From positions 4,659,501-4,723,500 of the forward strand of contig NZ_BLIN01000005.1 of NCBI RefSeq assembly GCF_009811555.1: 64,000 bases of DNA, read 5' to 3'. The notes beneath the pieces are model-generated. The model was not told where the DNA came from, did not search any database, and was given only the letters and a program-made list of their open reading frames with translations. Shown here one piece after another: positions 24,482 to 33,373 of this stretch. Position 1 is the first letter of the stretch, and each line of letters begins with the position of its first letter. Origin of the DNA: Streptomyces caniferus. GTDB lineage: Bacteria > Actinomycetota > Actinomycetes > Streptomycetales > Streptomycetaceae. The position numbers and the translations under genes were made by a program.

Positions 24482-27079
24482 TCAGTCCCCGGGGTGGGCG
24501 AGTTCGACGTCGTAGCCGTCGACCCCGTGGGCTCCGACCGCCAGGCCGGTGGCGACGGGCGGGTAGCCGCTCGCGATGACCGTGTAGTCGCCGGCGTCCA
24601 GGTCGGTGAAGGCGTAGGCGCCGTCCTCCCCGGTCGTCGAGGTGGCCACGACGTTGCCCGCCGCGTCCACCAGCGTCACCCGTGCGTCGGGCAGCGGCCG
24701 GGCGCCGTCCGGACCGCCGGCCCGCACGATGCCCTGCACCCGCGCGCCGGACAGCAGCTCGATCTCGATCCGCGTCGTGCCCTGGCCGCCGATCTCGACC
24801 GGCAGTGCGGCCGGGCGGTGGTTCAGGGCGTTCACGGCGACGGTGAAGGTCCCGGGCGCCAGTTCGTCGAAGGCGAAGGAGCCCTCGGCGCCGGTCGTCC
24901 CGGTGGCCAGCACCTCTCCGCGGACGTCGGTGACGACGACCATCGCGCCCTCGACCGGCGCGCCGGTGGCCGCGCTGCGGACCTGGCCGGCGAGACCGCT
25001 GGTGCCGCTGAGCAGGATGTCGTAGCCGTGGGGCTGGTCGCCGACGACGACCGTGGACGCCTGTGGCTGGTGGCCGTCGGCCGCGGCGATCAGCACGTAC
25101 GAACCGGCGCCGGGGGCGTCGAGCACGTACGAGCCGTTGGCCTGGGCGACCGCGCGGCCCAGCTGACGCCCGCTGAGCGAGATCAGCGTCACCGCGGAGC
25201 GCGGTACGGGGCGGCCCTCCGCGTTGCGGACGAAGCCGTGGATGGCGGGACCGGCCGGGGTGGCGTCCCCGCCGCCGGCCGAGGCGTACGCCGCCAGCGG
25301 CTGGGCGACCGTCGCCGCGGCCGGCTGCGCCCAGGACGGCGTGTGCAGGTCGTCGGCGACCGGCGACGGCGCGCCCACCAGGGCGGGCTCCCGCTCCTCG
25401 ACCGGCGCCGTAGCGGCGGCGAGGTCCGGGACGACGGTCTCCGACGGGGTGGCCGCGGCGTCCGCGCCCTCCGAGCTCTGGGACAGTCCGCCACGCGTCT
25501 TCAACGCGACCTCCTTGATGAACAGGGTGAAGAGGAAGGCGAGCAGCGCACAGGGCGCCGCGTAGAGGAACACATCGCCGACACCATGACCGTAGGCGCT
25601 CTCCATCACGGTGCGCAGCGGCGCCGGGAGGGAGTCCAGGTCCGGGATGCCGCCGCCGCTGTTGCCGGCGGCGTGCGCGGCGGCCTTCGCGCCCTTGGGG
25701 CCGAGCTCGGCCAGGCCGTCCTTGACGTAGTGGGTCACGCGGTTGGCGAGCACCGCACCGAGCGCCGAGACGCCCACCGCACCGCCGAGGGAGCGGAAGA
25801 AGGTCACGACGGACGAGGCGGAGCCGAGGTCCTCGGGGGCGACCTGGTTCTGCGTGGCGAGCACCAGGTTCTGCATCATCATGCCGATGCCCAGACCCAT
25901 CAGGGCCATGAAGATCGCGATGTGCCAGTACTCGGTGTCGTAGCGGATGGTGCCCAGCAGGCCCAGGCCCGCGGTGACCAGCACGCCACCGGAGACCAGC
26001 CAGGCCTTCCAGCGGCCGGTCTTGGTGATGATCTGGCCCGAGACGGTCGACGAGATGAACAGGCCGCCGATCATCGGGATCGTCATCACGCCGGACATCG
26101 TCGGCGACTTGTCGCGCGCCAGCTGGAAGTACTGGCTGAAGAAGACGGTGCCGGAGAACATCGCGACACCGACGAAGAGCGAGGCCAGCGAGGCCAGGGT
26201 GATCGTCTTGTTGCGGAACAGCCGCAACGGGATGATCGGCTCCTTGGCCTTGGTCTCCACGAAGACGAAGATCGCGCCGAGCACGACCGCGCCGCCGACC
26301 ATCGCGGCGGTCTGCCACGACATCCAGTCGTACTTGTCACCGGCCAGCGTCACCCACACCAGCAGCAGCGAGACCGCCGCGCTGATGAAGAAGGCGCCCG
26401 CCCAGTCGACCTTGACGCCCTCGCGCTTCACGACGGGCAGCTTCAGGGTCTTCTGCAGCACGATCAGCGCGATGACCGCGAACGGCACACCGACGTAGAA
26501 GCACCAGCGCCAGCCGAGCCAGTCGGTGTCGGTGATGACACCGCCGAGCAGCGGACCGCCGACGGTGGCGACGGCGAAGGTGGCGCCGAGGTAGCCGCTG
26601 TACCGACCGCGCTCGCGCGGCGAGATCATCGCGGCCATCACGATCTGGGCCAGGGCGGACAGACCGCCCACGCCTATGCCCTGCACCACCCGGCAGGCGA
26701 TCAGCATGCCGGTGTTCTGCGAGAGACCGGCCACGACCGAGCCCGCGACATAGATGATCAGTGCGAACTGGACCAGCAGCTTCTTGCTGAACAGGTCGGA
26801 GAGCTTGCCCCACAGCGGGGTGGTCGCGGTCATCGCGAGCAGCGAGGCGGTGACGACCCAGGTGTAGGCGCTCTGTCCGCCGTCGAGGTCATGAATGATC
26901 TCGGGCAGTGCGTTGGAGACGATCGTCGACGACAGAATGGCGACGAACATGCCGAGCAGCAGCCCGGACAGCGCCTCCATGATCTGACGGTGCGTCATAG
27001 GGGCTCCGTCGGAGGCGTGGTGTCCGCCTCCGTGCCTGGCGTGGCCGCCCCGCACACCGGCTGGTGTGGTCGTAGCCAT
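24482..27079 (-). CDS. DHA2-type MFS transporter with three C-terminal carboxypeptidase-regulatory-like domains
   Basis: 865 residues from ATG 27079 (GGA upstream); upstream codons belong to the MarR gene region. Residues ~30-560 are a 14-helix DHA2 exporter: MFVAILSSTIVSNALPEIIHDL, WVVTASLLAMTATTPLWGKLSDLFSKK (motif A), CRVVQGIGVGGLSALAQIV, GGPLLGGVITD (motif C). A ~100-residue Ala/Pro/Ser linker is followed by three Ig-like CarboxypepD_reg domains starting about HGFVRNAEGRPVP, AGQVRSAATGAPV and QGIVRAGGPDGARPLP. Such domains are unusual on transporters. The MarR gene ends 11 bases upstream, so the two form an operon and the exporter is probably MarR-regulated. Confidence 0.9.
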   Translation of the reverse strand: MATTTPAGVRGGHARHGGGHHASDGAPMTHRQIMEALSGLLLGMFVAILSSTIVSNALPEIIHDLDGGQSAYTWVVTASLLAMTATTPLWGKLSDLFSKKLLVQFALIIYVAGSVVAGLSQNTGMLIACRVVQGIGVGGLSALAQIVMAAMISPRERGRYSGYLGATFAVATVGGPLLGGVITDTDWLGWRWCFYVGVPFAVIALIVLQKTLKLPVVKREGVKVDWAGAFFISAAVSLLLVWVTLAGDKYDWMSWQTAAMVGGAVVLGAIFVFVETKAKEPIIPLRLFRNKTITLASLASLFVGVAMFSGTVFFSQYFQLARDKSPTMSGVMTIPMIGGLFISSTVSGQIITKTGRWKAWLVSGGVLVTAGLGLLGTIRYDTEYWHIAIFMALMGLGIGMMMQNLVLATQNQVAPEDLGSASSVVTFFRSLGGAVGVSALGAVLANRVTHYVKDGLAELGPKGAKAAAHAAGNSGGGIPDLDSLPAPLRTVMESAYGHGVGDVFLYAAPCALLAFLFTLFIKEVALKTRGGLSQSSEGADAAATPSETVVPDLAAATAPVEEREPALVGAPSPVADDLHTPSWAQPAAATVAQPLAAYASAGGGDATPAGPAIHGFVRNAEGRPVPRSAVTLISLSGRQLGRAVAQANGSYVLDAPGAGSYVLIAAADGHQPQASTVVVGDQPHGYDILLSGTSGLAGQVRSAATGAPVEGAMVVVTDVRGEVLATGTTGAEGSFAFDELAPGTFTVAVNALNHRPAALPVEIGGQGTTRIEIELLSGARVQGIVRAGGPDGARPLPDARVTLVDAAGNVVATSTTGEDGAYAFTDLDAGDYTVIASGYPPVATGLAVGAHGVDGYDVELAHPGD

Positions 27080-27090
27080 GTGGTTCCTTT

Positions 27091-27564
27091 TCATCCTGCG
27101 GGTGTACGGGTGGTGGAGTCGTGATGCGCCCTGGTGCGGCAGTCGCCGAAGCTCGTGCGGAGCCTGGCGAGCAGCTCGACGAGGTGTCCGACGTCGGCGT
27201 CGGACCAGTCGTCCAGGTACCGGGCGAGCGTTGCGGTGTAGCGCTCGGCGAGCTCCTCCAGGAGCTCCGTCCCCCTCGGGGTCAGGCGCAGCAGCCGCGA
27301 CCGCTTGTCCGCCGGATCGGGCTTCCGCTCGATCCAGCCGCGCTCGGCGGCATGGGCGACGTGCCGGCTGGTCACCGACATGTCGATGGCGAGCAGCTCG
27401 GCGAGCTGGCTCATCCGCATCTCGCCGTGCCGGTCGAGAAGGGTGAGCACCCCGGCCGAAGCGGGCGGGCACTCCTGGGGCAGCATCCGCCCCATTTCGC
27501 GCTTGACGGCACCGATGGCGCTGAGTTGCCTGGCCAGCTCCTCGTACTGACTGTGGGCGGCCAC
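27091..27564 (-). CDS. MarR-family regulator
   Basis: 157 residues from GTG 27564, chosen for GGAGG placed 6 bases before it. Winged helix: GVLTLLDRHGEMRMSQLAELLAIDMSVTSRHVAHAAERGWIERKPDPADKRSRLLRLTPRG (DNA-recognition helix DMSVTSRHVAHAAERG, wing DPADKRSRLL), flanked by dimerisation helices. It lies 11 bases upstream of the MFS gene in the same operon. Two TTGC-N5-GCAA sites lie 45-86 bases upstream of its start, so autorepression with release by a drug ligand is the likely scheme. Confidence 0.9.
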   Translation of the reverse strand: MAAHSQYEELARQLSAIGAVKREMGRMLPQECPPASAGVLTLLDRHGEMRMSQLAELLAIDMSVTSRHVAHAAERGWIERKPDPADKRSRLLRLTPRGTELLEELAERYTATLARYLDDWSDADVGHLVELLARLRTSFGDCRTRAHHDSTTRTPAG

Positions 27565-27607
27565 GGGTTCCTCCACGCATCCATCGCACATCGCATCAAC
27601 ATCTTTT

Positions 27608-27650
27608 GTTGCTTGGGGCAACCATAAGCAAAGTTGGTTGCTGAAGGCAA
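27608..27650 (-). promoter_or_regulatory. Twin MarR-type operator sites
   Basis: GTTGC-TTGGG-GCAAC (27608-27622) and TTGC-TGAAG-GCAA (27638-27650), 29 bases apart centre to centre, in an unusually AT-rich stretch just upstream of the MarR-MFS operon. Confidence 0.55.
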
Positions 27651-27921
27651 ACGAATCGTCCACGGTTGAAGTAAAGGGAACGGAAAGTCTGCGTCGGTAA
27701 TCAGCCAACCGGGGTGACGTCGCCTGCAAAGGTGCAGGTCGGAGGCCTGGTGCCGGGCCGTGGCCGATACCGGTCGGTAGCGGGACACCCCCAGACGACC
27801 CGCCCGCGCTCCCGCCCACGCGCCGTACCCGGCCCGACCCCGCTCCGTAGGCGCCTTCGCGGGAGTTCCACAAGCGCCCCAAGGGTGCCGCTCCGCCCCT
27901 GGTTCGCTAGGGTCCTTCCCC

Positions 27922-28140
27922 ATGGCGACCAACCCGCAGAACCAGGCCGGCGGCAACTACGACCCGGCGGGCAGCACGCAGATGTTCCGGGCCTTCGTGG
28001 ACGAGGGCGGCACCCCTCAGGCCGGCAGCCGCCGCGCCCCCGCCCCGCAGCAGTCGTCCGGCCCCCGGGCGGGCGTCATCGTCGGCGTGATCGTCGCGAT
28101 CCTGGTCGTCGCGGGCGCCGCCTGGCTGGCGCTGGCGTAA
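27922..28140 (+). CDS. Small membrane protein, unknown function
   Basis: 72 residues: a hydrophilic Gln/Gly/Pro-rich N-terminus (MATNPQNQAGGNYDPAG, FVDEGGTPQAG) and one C-terminal helix GVIVGVIVAILVVAGAAWLALA. Tail-anchored topology with N-terminus inside is likely. No ribosome site, but TAGGGT ends 8 bases before the ATG, so it may be leaderless. Followed directly by a perfect-palindrome terminator, so it is a single-gene unit. Confidence 0.75.
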   Translation: MATNPQNQAGGNYDPAGSTQMFRAFVDEGGTPQAGSRRAPAPQQSSGPRAGVIVGVIVAILVVAGAAWLALA

Positions 28141-28170
28141 CGAGCCCCCGCACCGCCTCTTCACGTATAC

Positions 28171-28196
28171 GGGCCCGGCATCGCGATGCCGGGCCC
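28171..28196. terminator. 26-base perfect palindrome terminator
   Basis: GGGCCCGGCATCG mirrored exactly, 30 bases after the small membrane protein stop. The ~370 bases from here to the AraC gene hold no recognisable gene. Confidence 0.75.
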
Positions 28197-28571
28197 TCGC
28201 GCTGTCCGAGCACTGTGCCGCTGGGCGCTCGGGAGTGAGGGGGCAGGGCCGTACGAGGCGGGCGGCTTTGCCGTCGAGGGGGATTCGGGGCGGCGGAAGG
28301 GTCGTTGGCGCGGCCGCTGTGACCGGCAGGTGACGGTGAGGGCAGGGTGGGTCCGGCGCTTCCTCGACCGGGCGAGGAGGGCTCTCTCGTTCGCCCGCGG
28401 GGCGGTGCCACCTCTCTTGGGCCGGGATCGGGCCCCGGCCTTCCTGGAGCTGCGATCGTGGGCGTTTCACCCTCCCGACCACCGCGGCATGGAACCGGGG
28501 CGTCCGGTCCACCGTGCCCACCGCATGGGAGCCCTTCGACCCGCGGCTCCAGAAACGGGGAAAGACTGTTG

Positions 28572-29543
28572 TTGGACGAGACAGTGTTCCGGAGCGACGA
28601 TGTGCCTGCGCCGGACCGGTTCGACTACTGGGTCGAGCTCCTGGGCCGTAGCCATGCCCCGATGGAGTTGCGCAGCAGCTACGCCGACGACTTCCGGGCG
28701 TCCCAACGCGTCCTGGACCTCGGTGGTGTCACCGTGTGGTCTCTCGCCTTCCAGCCGCTGGTCTTCCGGCGGACGCCGAAGCTGATCCGGCAGTCCGACC
28801 CCGAGACCTACCATCTTTCGCTTGTCGTACGCGGGACCGGGTCAGGTGTGTGGAGGCACCGGGAAACCCAGTACAAGCCGGATGACCTGCTCGTCAACTC
28901 CTCTTCGCTGCCGAATGACGTGCACAGCATCGGGGCCCCGGTCTCGACGGTGGCGCTGGAGATTCCCAAGGCCCTGGTGCCGCTGCCGCGTGACGCGGCC
29001 CGCCGGATCATCGGGGTGCCGGTGTCGGCCCGGGAGGGGATGGGCGCCCTCTTGGCGCGGTTCCTCATCCAACTCACCGAGGACACCGCCGCGTACCAGC
29101 CCACCGACGGCCCCCGACTGGGCACGGTCCTGACCGATCTGGCCGCCGCGCTCTTCGCCCATCTCCTCGAAGCGGGCGCCTGCCTCCCCCCGGAGACCCA
29201 CCGACGGACCCTCACCTTGCGCATCCAGGCGTTCATCCGCGAGCACCTGCACGACCCGCACCTCACCCCGACCGCGATCGCCGCCGCGCACCACATCTCC
29301 ACCAGTTATCTGCACCGTCTTTTCCGGGACGAGGACGCCACGGTCGCCGAGTGGATCCGCCGCCGGCGCCTGGAGGCGGCCCGCCGCGACCTCACCGACC
29401 CCGCACTCCACGCCACCCCCATCCAGGCAATCGCCGCCCGCTGGGGATTCCCCCGCGCCACCGACTTCAGCCGCGCCTACCGCGCCGCCTACGGCACCAC
29501 GCCCAAGGACCACCGGCACCAGGCCCTCCACAGCCACAAGTGA
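28572..29543 (+). CDS. AraC-family regulator (AraC_binding_2 type)
   Basis: About 323 residues from TTG 28572, placed 7 bases after GGGGAAAG; the upstream open frame is composition noise. N-terminal ligand/dimer domain: FRSDDVPAPDRFDYWVELLGRSHAPMELRS (the family's typical opening) through YHLSLVVRGTGSGVWRH. C-terminal AraC HTH pair: LTPTAIAAAHHISTSYLHRLFRDEDATVAEWIRRRRLE and IQAIAARWGFPRATDFSRAYRAAYGTTPKDHR, with the signature Phe-Ser-Arg-Ala-Tyr. Target unknown; no divergent partner. Confidence 0.85.
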   Translation: MDETVFRSDDVPAPDRFDYWVELLGRSHAPMELRSSYADDFRASQRVLDLGGVTVWSLAFQPLVFRRTPKLIRQSDPETYHLSLVVRGTGSGVWRHRETQYKPDDLLVNSSSLPNDVHSIGAPVSTVALEIPKALVPLPRDAARRIIGVPVSAREGMGALLARFLIQLTEDTAAYQPTDGPRLGTVLTDLAAALFAHLLEAGACLPPETHRRTLTLRIQAFIREHLHDPHLTPTAIAAAHHISTSYLHRLFRDEDATVAEWIRRRRLEAARRDLTDPALHATPIQAIAARWGFPRATDFSRAYRAAYGTTPKDHRHQALHSHK

Positions 29544-29625
29544 ACGCACTGCCAACACAGTTGTGCACGGAGCGCCAACAACGCGCCGGTCGCATCCGAC
29601 ATCATGGGTGAGCCGCCGGACAGTC

Positions 29626-29758
29626 CCTAAGGGCTGTCCCGGAATCCCTGGCGGATGCACGACGACGGCTACGGCACCCCCTGGCACGCGCCGGCAGGTG
29701 ACCCCGCGCAGCTGACGCCGTGCGCTGATCCACCAGGGATTACGGGACAGCCCTTAGG
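29626..29758. repeat. MITE-like element with 26-base terminal inverted repeats
   Basis: Arms 29626-29651 and 29733-29758 match as inverted repeats at 25 of 26 positions, beginning CCTAAGGGCTGTCCC. Interior of 81 bases without a gene. The right arm supplies the TAA stop (29754-29756) of the neighbouring amidohydrolase. As a transcript it would fold into one long hairpin, so it could also terminate both convergent genes. Similar sequence is, from memory, dispersed in Streptomyces genomes. Confidence 0.65.
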
Positions 29759-31082
29759 CACTCGGCGCCCCGAGGCGCTCGACCGCGCGGTGGGCCTCGG
29801 CCAGAACGCCGCCGAGGTTGTCGTACAGAAGACGCCCGTCGCGCTTGACCGCCCGTCCTGCCACCAGGACCGTGTCGACGTTCCCGGGGTGTGCGGCGGT
29901 CACCACCGCGCCGATCGGATCGTGCGCCACCGGGGCGAGGTTGAGCGCATCGGCGCGCAGCAGGACGAGGTCGGCGCGCTTGCCGATGCCCAGTGATCCC
30001 ACCTCGTCGCCCAGACCGAGGGCCGTGGCCCCTTCCGTGGTGGCCATGCGCAGCACATCGGCCGCCTTGATCGTGGACGTTCCGGAAGCGGCGTCGTCCT
30101 CGTCGAAGTGACTGCTCATCAAGGCGGCGCGCATCTGCGAGAACATGTCGCCCGGCGCCGAGGTGACCGCGTCCGCGCCCAGCCCCGTGGTGATGCCCGC
30201 CCGGCGCAGCCGTCCCGCCATCGGCGCGCCGAACCGCATCGAGGCCTCGATCGCCGGTGTGATCGCCACCGCCCCGCCGGATTCGGCGATCAGCCGCAGC
30301 TCGGAGTCGGGCAGCGAGTTGCCGTGGACGTACAGGGTGCCAGCGGTGAGCAGCCCCTGTTCCTGCAGGGCGGCGATCGGCCGCTGCGCCACCGGTCCGG
30401 CGCTCACATGGACCGCGAGGGGCAGCTCCAGCTCGCGGGCGAGCAGCCAGTCCTCGCGCACGGCCTCCGGGGGAGCGAACGAGGGGCCGACCGGGGCCAG
30501 GGCCATGGTGACCAGCGCCTCGCGCGACGGGAAGTGGTCGGTGCGGGCCTTGCGCACCCAGTCGGCCTGCCGGGCGGCCTCGTCGAAGACGGGATACCCG
30601 TAGCCGAAGACGGCCCGGATCCCCGCCTCCCGCAGCGCCTCGACGGCGGCCGCGGTGTGCTCCGGCGTGTGCTGGACGTGGGAGAAGTCCTGGACGGTGG
30701 TGACCCCGGAGTCCAGGCACTCCAGCGCGCCGAGGAGGTTGCCGGTGTACACGTCGGCGGGCGTGCAGCGGGCGCCGAGGTCACCGAGAATCCGGCGGAG
30801 GTAGTGGTCAAGGCTCTCGTCGACCGCGGCGGACCGCAGCACGCCCTGCCACAGATGCCGGTGGGCGTCGACGAAGCCGGGCAGTACGACCATCGAGCGG
30901 GCGTCGATCACCTCCAGGCCGGTATCGGTGTCGTCGAGGGGCAGATCGGGGCCGACGGCGGCGATCCGGCCCGCCTCGACCAGGACGTCGGTGTGCGGGT
31001 GGACGACGGGGTGGGGGGCGGTGTCGATGACCAGACCGCCGCGCAGCAGCAGTCGCGGTGTGTGGTGGTGCTCGATTCCCAT
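29754..31082 (-). CDS. Amidohydrolase of the chlorohydrolase/deaminase (TRZ/ATZ) family
   Basis: 442 residues. Metal-site motifs in order: [15 protein letters not shown] (HxH), AVHVSAGP (His of strand 5), [33 protein letters not shown] (strand 6 His region) and GLGADAVTS (strand 8 Asp), with C-terminal [14 protein letters not shown] typical of the composite barrel plus beta-sandwich fold. Members hydrolyse or deaminate N-heterocycles such as guanine, cytosine or s-triazines. Divergent from a MarR gene across a palindromic site. The last residues and stop lie in the MITE-like repeat, so the native C-terminus may be altered. Confidence 0.88.
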   Translation of the reverse strand: MGIEHHHTPRLLLRGGLVIDTAPHPVVHPHTDVLVEAGRIAAVGPDLPLDDTDTGLEVIDARSMVVLPGFVDAHRHLWQGVLRSAAVDESLDHYLRRILGDLGARCTPADVYTGNLLGALECLDSGVTTVQDFSHVQHTPEHTAAAVEALREAGIRAVFGYGYPVFDEAARQADWVRKARTDHFPSREALVTMALAPVGPSFAPPEAVREDWLLARELELPLAVHVSAGPVAQRPIAALQEQGLLTAGTLYVHGNSLPDSELRLIAESGGAVAITPAIEASMRFGAPMAGRLRRAGITTGLGADAVTSAPGDMFSQMRAALMSSHFDEDDAASGTSTIKAADVLRMATTEGATALGLGDEVGSLGIGKRADLVLLRADALNLAPVAHDPIGAVVTAAHPGNVDTVLVAGRAVKRDGRLLYDNLGGVLAEAHRAVERLGAPSA

Positions 31083-31112
31083 GGCAAGTCACCCTCTACA
31101 CGTTCGGAAGAA

Positions 31113-31128
31113 AGCTTTATAGAAAGCT
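31113..31128. promoter_or_regulatory. Palindromic operator between amidohydrolase and MarR genes
   Basis: AGCTTT-ATAG-AAAGCT, perfect 6-base arms, 12 bases before the MarR start and 30 bases from the amidohydrolase start. AT-rich against its surroundings; TATCCT at 31128-31133 may be the MarR gene -10 box. Confidence 0.6.
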
Positions 31129-31139
31129 ATCCTGTCGGA

Positions 31140-31691
31140 GTGACCGCGGCATCCGGACCAGTCCCCGACCCCGTCGATGCGCTGCTGAGCGCCTGGCGGA
31201 CCGAGCTGCCGGATGTGCTCCGCCCGACGACGGAGCTGTCGAAGCGGATAGTGCAGCTCGCCGGCGCCCTGGACGCGGCCACCCGCGGGGTGCTCCCCGG
31301 CCTCGGCCTGACCGTCGCCGAATTCGACATCCTGGCCGCCCTGCGCAGGTCCGGTGAGCCCTACCGCATGAAGCCGAACGAGCTGGTCCGCGCGCTGCTG
31401 CTGTCCTCCGGAGGCATCAGCAACGTCGTCAGCCACCTCGCCGGCCGCGGACTCGTGCTCCGCGAGCCCTCACCGGACGACGGCCGCAGCACCATGATCC
31501 GGCTGACACCGGACGGGGTGCGCACCGCCGAGCGCGCCGTGTGCGCCACCGCCGACGCCCATGAGGCGGTCTTCGCCGAGGCGTCGCCTGCTGCCGTGCA
31601 TGCCGCCGCGCGGGCGCTGCGCGAGGTGGGCGTGAACCGCCGCCCCGTACCGCGATCACTGCGGACGGGGCGGAACCGCAGCCGGTCCTGA
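31140..31691 (+). CDS. MarR-family regulator
   Basis: 183 residues from GTG 31140 (TAASGPVPDPVDALLSAWRTELPD). Winged helix: LTVAEFDILAALRRSGEPYRMKPNELVRALLLSSGGISNVVSHLAGRGLVLREPSPDDGRSTMIRLTPDG, with recognition helix SSGGISNVVSHLAGRG. No ribosome site; TATCCT lies 6 bases before GTG, so a leaderless transcript is likely, with the palindrome AGCTTT-ATAG-AAAGCT overlapping its promoter. Likely represses itself and the divergent amidohydrolase. Confidence 0.88.
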   Translation: MTAASGPVPDPVDALLSAWRTELPDVLRPTTELSKRIVQLAGALDAATRGVLPGLGLTVAEFDILAALRRSGEPYRMKPNELVRALLLSSGGISNVVSHLAGRGLVLREPSPDDGRSTMIRLTPDGVRTAERAVCATADAHEAVFAEASPAAVHAAARALREVGVNRRPVPRSLRTGRNRSRS

Positions 31692-31838
31692 GGCGCCCCG
31701 CCGGCGGCCCCGGGCCCGGCCCGCGGGGACGCGTCCCGGACGGGGGCCGCTCGCGGTACGCGTCGGTGAGCCCCGGACCGTGGCCGGCCCGGGGCTCGCG
31801 CGGCGCGTCACCGACGCCCGGGGTCCCGGGCGCCCGGC

Positions 31839-32312
31839 CTACGCCTGGTCGGCCGCCGCCTGGAGCGCGGCGATGTCGATCTTCTGCATGCCGAGCATGG
31901 CCTTCATGGCGCGGGTGGCGCGCTCCTGGTCCGGATCGTTCAGCAGCTCCGCCATACCGCCGGGCGCGACCTGCCAGGACAGGCCGTACTTGTCCTTCAG
32001 CCAGCCACAGGGGCCCTCCTCGCCGCCTTCGGAGAGCTTGGCCCAGTAGTAGTCGATCTCGTCCTGGTCGGCGCAGTTGATCAGCAGGGAGACGGCCTCG
32101 CTGAAGGTGAACTCGGGGCCGCCGTTGATCGCCGTGTACGCCTGGCCGTCGAGTTCGAACTCGACCGTCAGCACGGTCCCCGCAGCGCGCGGACCTGCCT
32201 CGTTGTAATACGTGACGTTCTTGATCTCCGAGTTCGGGAACACCGCGCAGTAGAACTCTGCGGCTTCCTTGCCCTGGGTGTCGAACCACAGGTTGGGGGT
32301 GATCTGGGGCAT
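31839..32312 (-). CDS. VOC-superfamily (PhnB-like) protein
   Basis: 157 residues from ATG 32312 with GGGAGAAG upstream. PhnB/3-demethylubiquinone-methyltransferase-like glyoxalase fold: ITPNLWFDTQGKEAAEFYCAVFPNSEI, YTAINGGPEFTFSEAVSLLINCADQDEIDYYWAKLSEGGEEGPCGWLKDKYGLSWQVAP (residues ~53-113), MLGMQKIDIAALQAA. Despite the database name, methyltransferase activity is unlikely for this fold. Role unknown; single gene. Confidence 0.88.
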   Translation of the reverse strand: MPQITPNLWFDTQGKEAAEFYCAVFPNSEIKNVTYYNEAGPRAAGTVLTVEFELDGQAYTAINGGPEFTFSEAVSLLINCADQDEIDYYWAKLSEGGEEGPCGWLKDKYGLSWQVAPGGMAELLNDPDQERATRAMKAMLGMQKIDIAALQAAADQA

Positions 32313-32533
32313 GGTCTTCTCCCTGGGACGGGGGCGCTGCCGGTGGCTGCGTCTGTGCCTCTTCAGACCGTCCCACCGGTCGGAACTCATCGCTCTCCGG
32401 GAAGCTCATTCGGCTCGCCCTTCAGGGGCGAGTTTCAGCCACCGGGCCGACCCGGGAGGCGGGCGCGAGCGGGCAGCCGGGAGCGGACGGGGGAGAGGAC
32501 CGGCGGGGCTGGAGGGGACGGGGTCCCGAGCCC

Positions 32534-33373
32534 TCACTTCCAGGTGAAGCTCACGTCCTTGGTGTCGAGGTGCATGTCCAGCGGCACCCGCCAGCTGTCC
32601 ACGCACACCCGCCAGGTGCCCGTCTGCTTCCTGCCCACGGCGAGCGGCAGCGGAAGCGCGCGGGTGGAGGTGAGGGTGGCCCAGTCGATGCCGAGGGCGC
32701 CGATGACGTGGGTGCCGAAGGTGACGGTGCCGGCGGTGACGGGCCGGTCGCCGTTGTTGAGGAAGTCGAGGGACACCTGCTGGCACCAGCGGACACCGGT
32801 GCCGGCGAGGGCGGGCCTGCCTATCAGGAGGCCGCCGGGAGCGCCAGGACCGGCCGGGATGGTGGGGGAGGGCGGTTCGGGAGCGGGGGAGCCGTGCGGC
32901 GGGGTGGAACCTCCGGGACGGGTCGGGGAGTTGGGAGCGCTCGGCGAGGCCGGGGGCGTCGGGCCGCCGCCGTGGCCGTGGCCGGTGTGTGTTCCGGCGG
33001 GCGGTGCGGAGGGGCCGCGAGGGGCGCCGGTTGCGCCGGGGCTGCCGGGTTCACCCGTGCCGCCGGCCTCGTCCCCCGTGCCGCGGCCGGCGGACTCCGT
33101 CCGGGCCGTGCCGCTCCGCACGCTGCCGCCGCCGCTCTTCCCGTGTCCGCGGGCGCTGCTGCTACCGCCGCCGCGGCCGTCCCCGCCGTCCAGCGGAGTC
33201 AGCACGACGCCGCCCTCCGGTGGTACGGCCCGGGACGGTGCACGGCCATCGGCGGGGCCTGCCGCGCCCACCGCGACATACCCCTCGTCGGCCGTGCTTC
33301 CGCAACCCGCCACCAGGGAACCCAGACACAGCACGGCCGCGGAGGCGGCGGCCACAGTCGTCGTCCGTCGCAT
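32534..33373 (-). CDS. Secreted lipoprotein with Pro/Gly-rich linker
   Basis: 279 residues. Lipoprotein signal peptide with lipobox LVAGC (Cys 24). Then ~150 residues of Gly/Pro/Ser/His-rich linker and a C-terminal domain of ~90 residues with two cysteines: VRWCQQVSLDFLNNGDRPVTAGTVTFGTHVIGALGIDWATL and TGTWRVCVDSWRVPLDMHLDTKD, a probable beta-sandwich. Anchored on the outer membrane face. No recognised family; conserved-looking C-terminal domain only. Confidence 0.8.
   Translation of the reverse strand: MRRTTTVAAASAAVLCLGSLVAGCGSTADEGYVAVGAAGPADGRAPSRAVPPEGGVVLTPLDGGDGRGGGSSSARGHGKSGGGSVRSGTARTESAGRGTGDEAGGTGEPGSPGATGAPRGPSAPPAGTHTGHGHGGGPTPPASPSAPNSPTRPGGSTPPHGSPAPEPPSPTIPAGPGAPGGLLIGRPALAGTGVRWCQQVSLDFLNNGDRPVTAGTVTFGTHVIGALGIDWATLTSTRALPLPLAVGRKQTGTWRVCVDSWRVPLDMHLDTKDVSFTWK

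Noticed and set aside
24041..27124. 1027-codon plus-strand frame opposite the MFS gene
   Set aside because: Arg/Gly/Asp/His-rich antisense frame produced by GC bias; the minus-strand transporter is unmistakable.
29655..29760. Coding frame inside the MITE-like repeat
   Set aside because: Short, without ribosome site, and the inverted-repeat structure explains the sequence.
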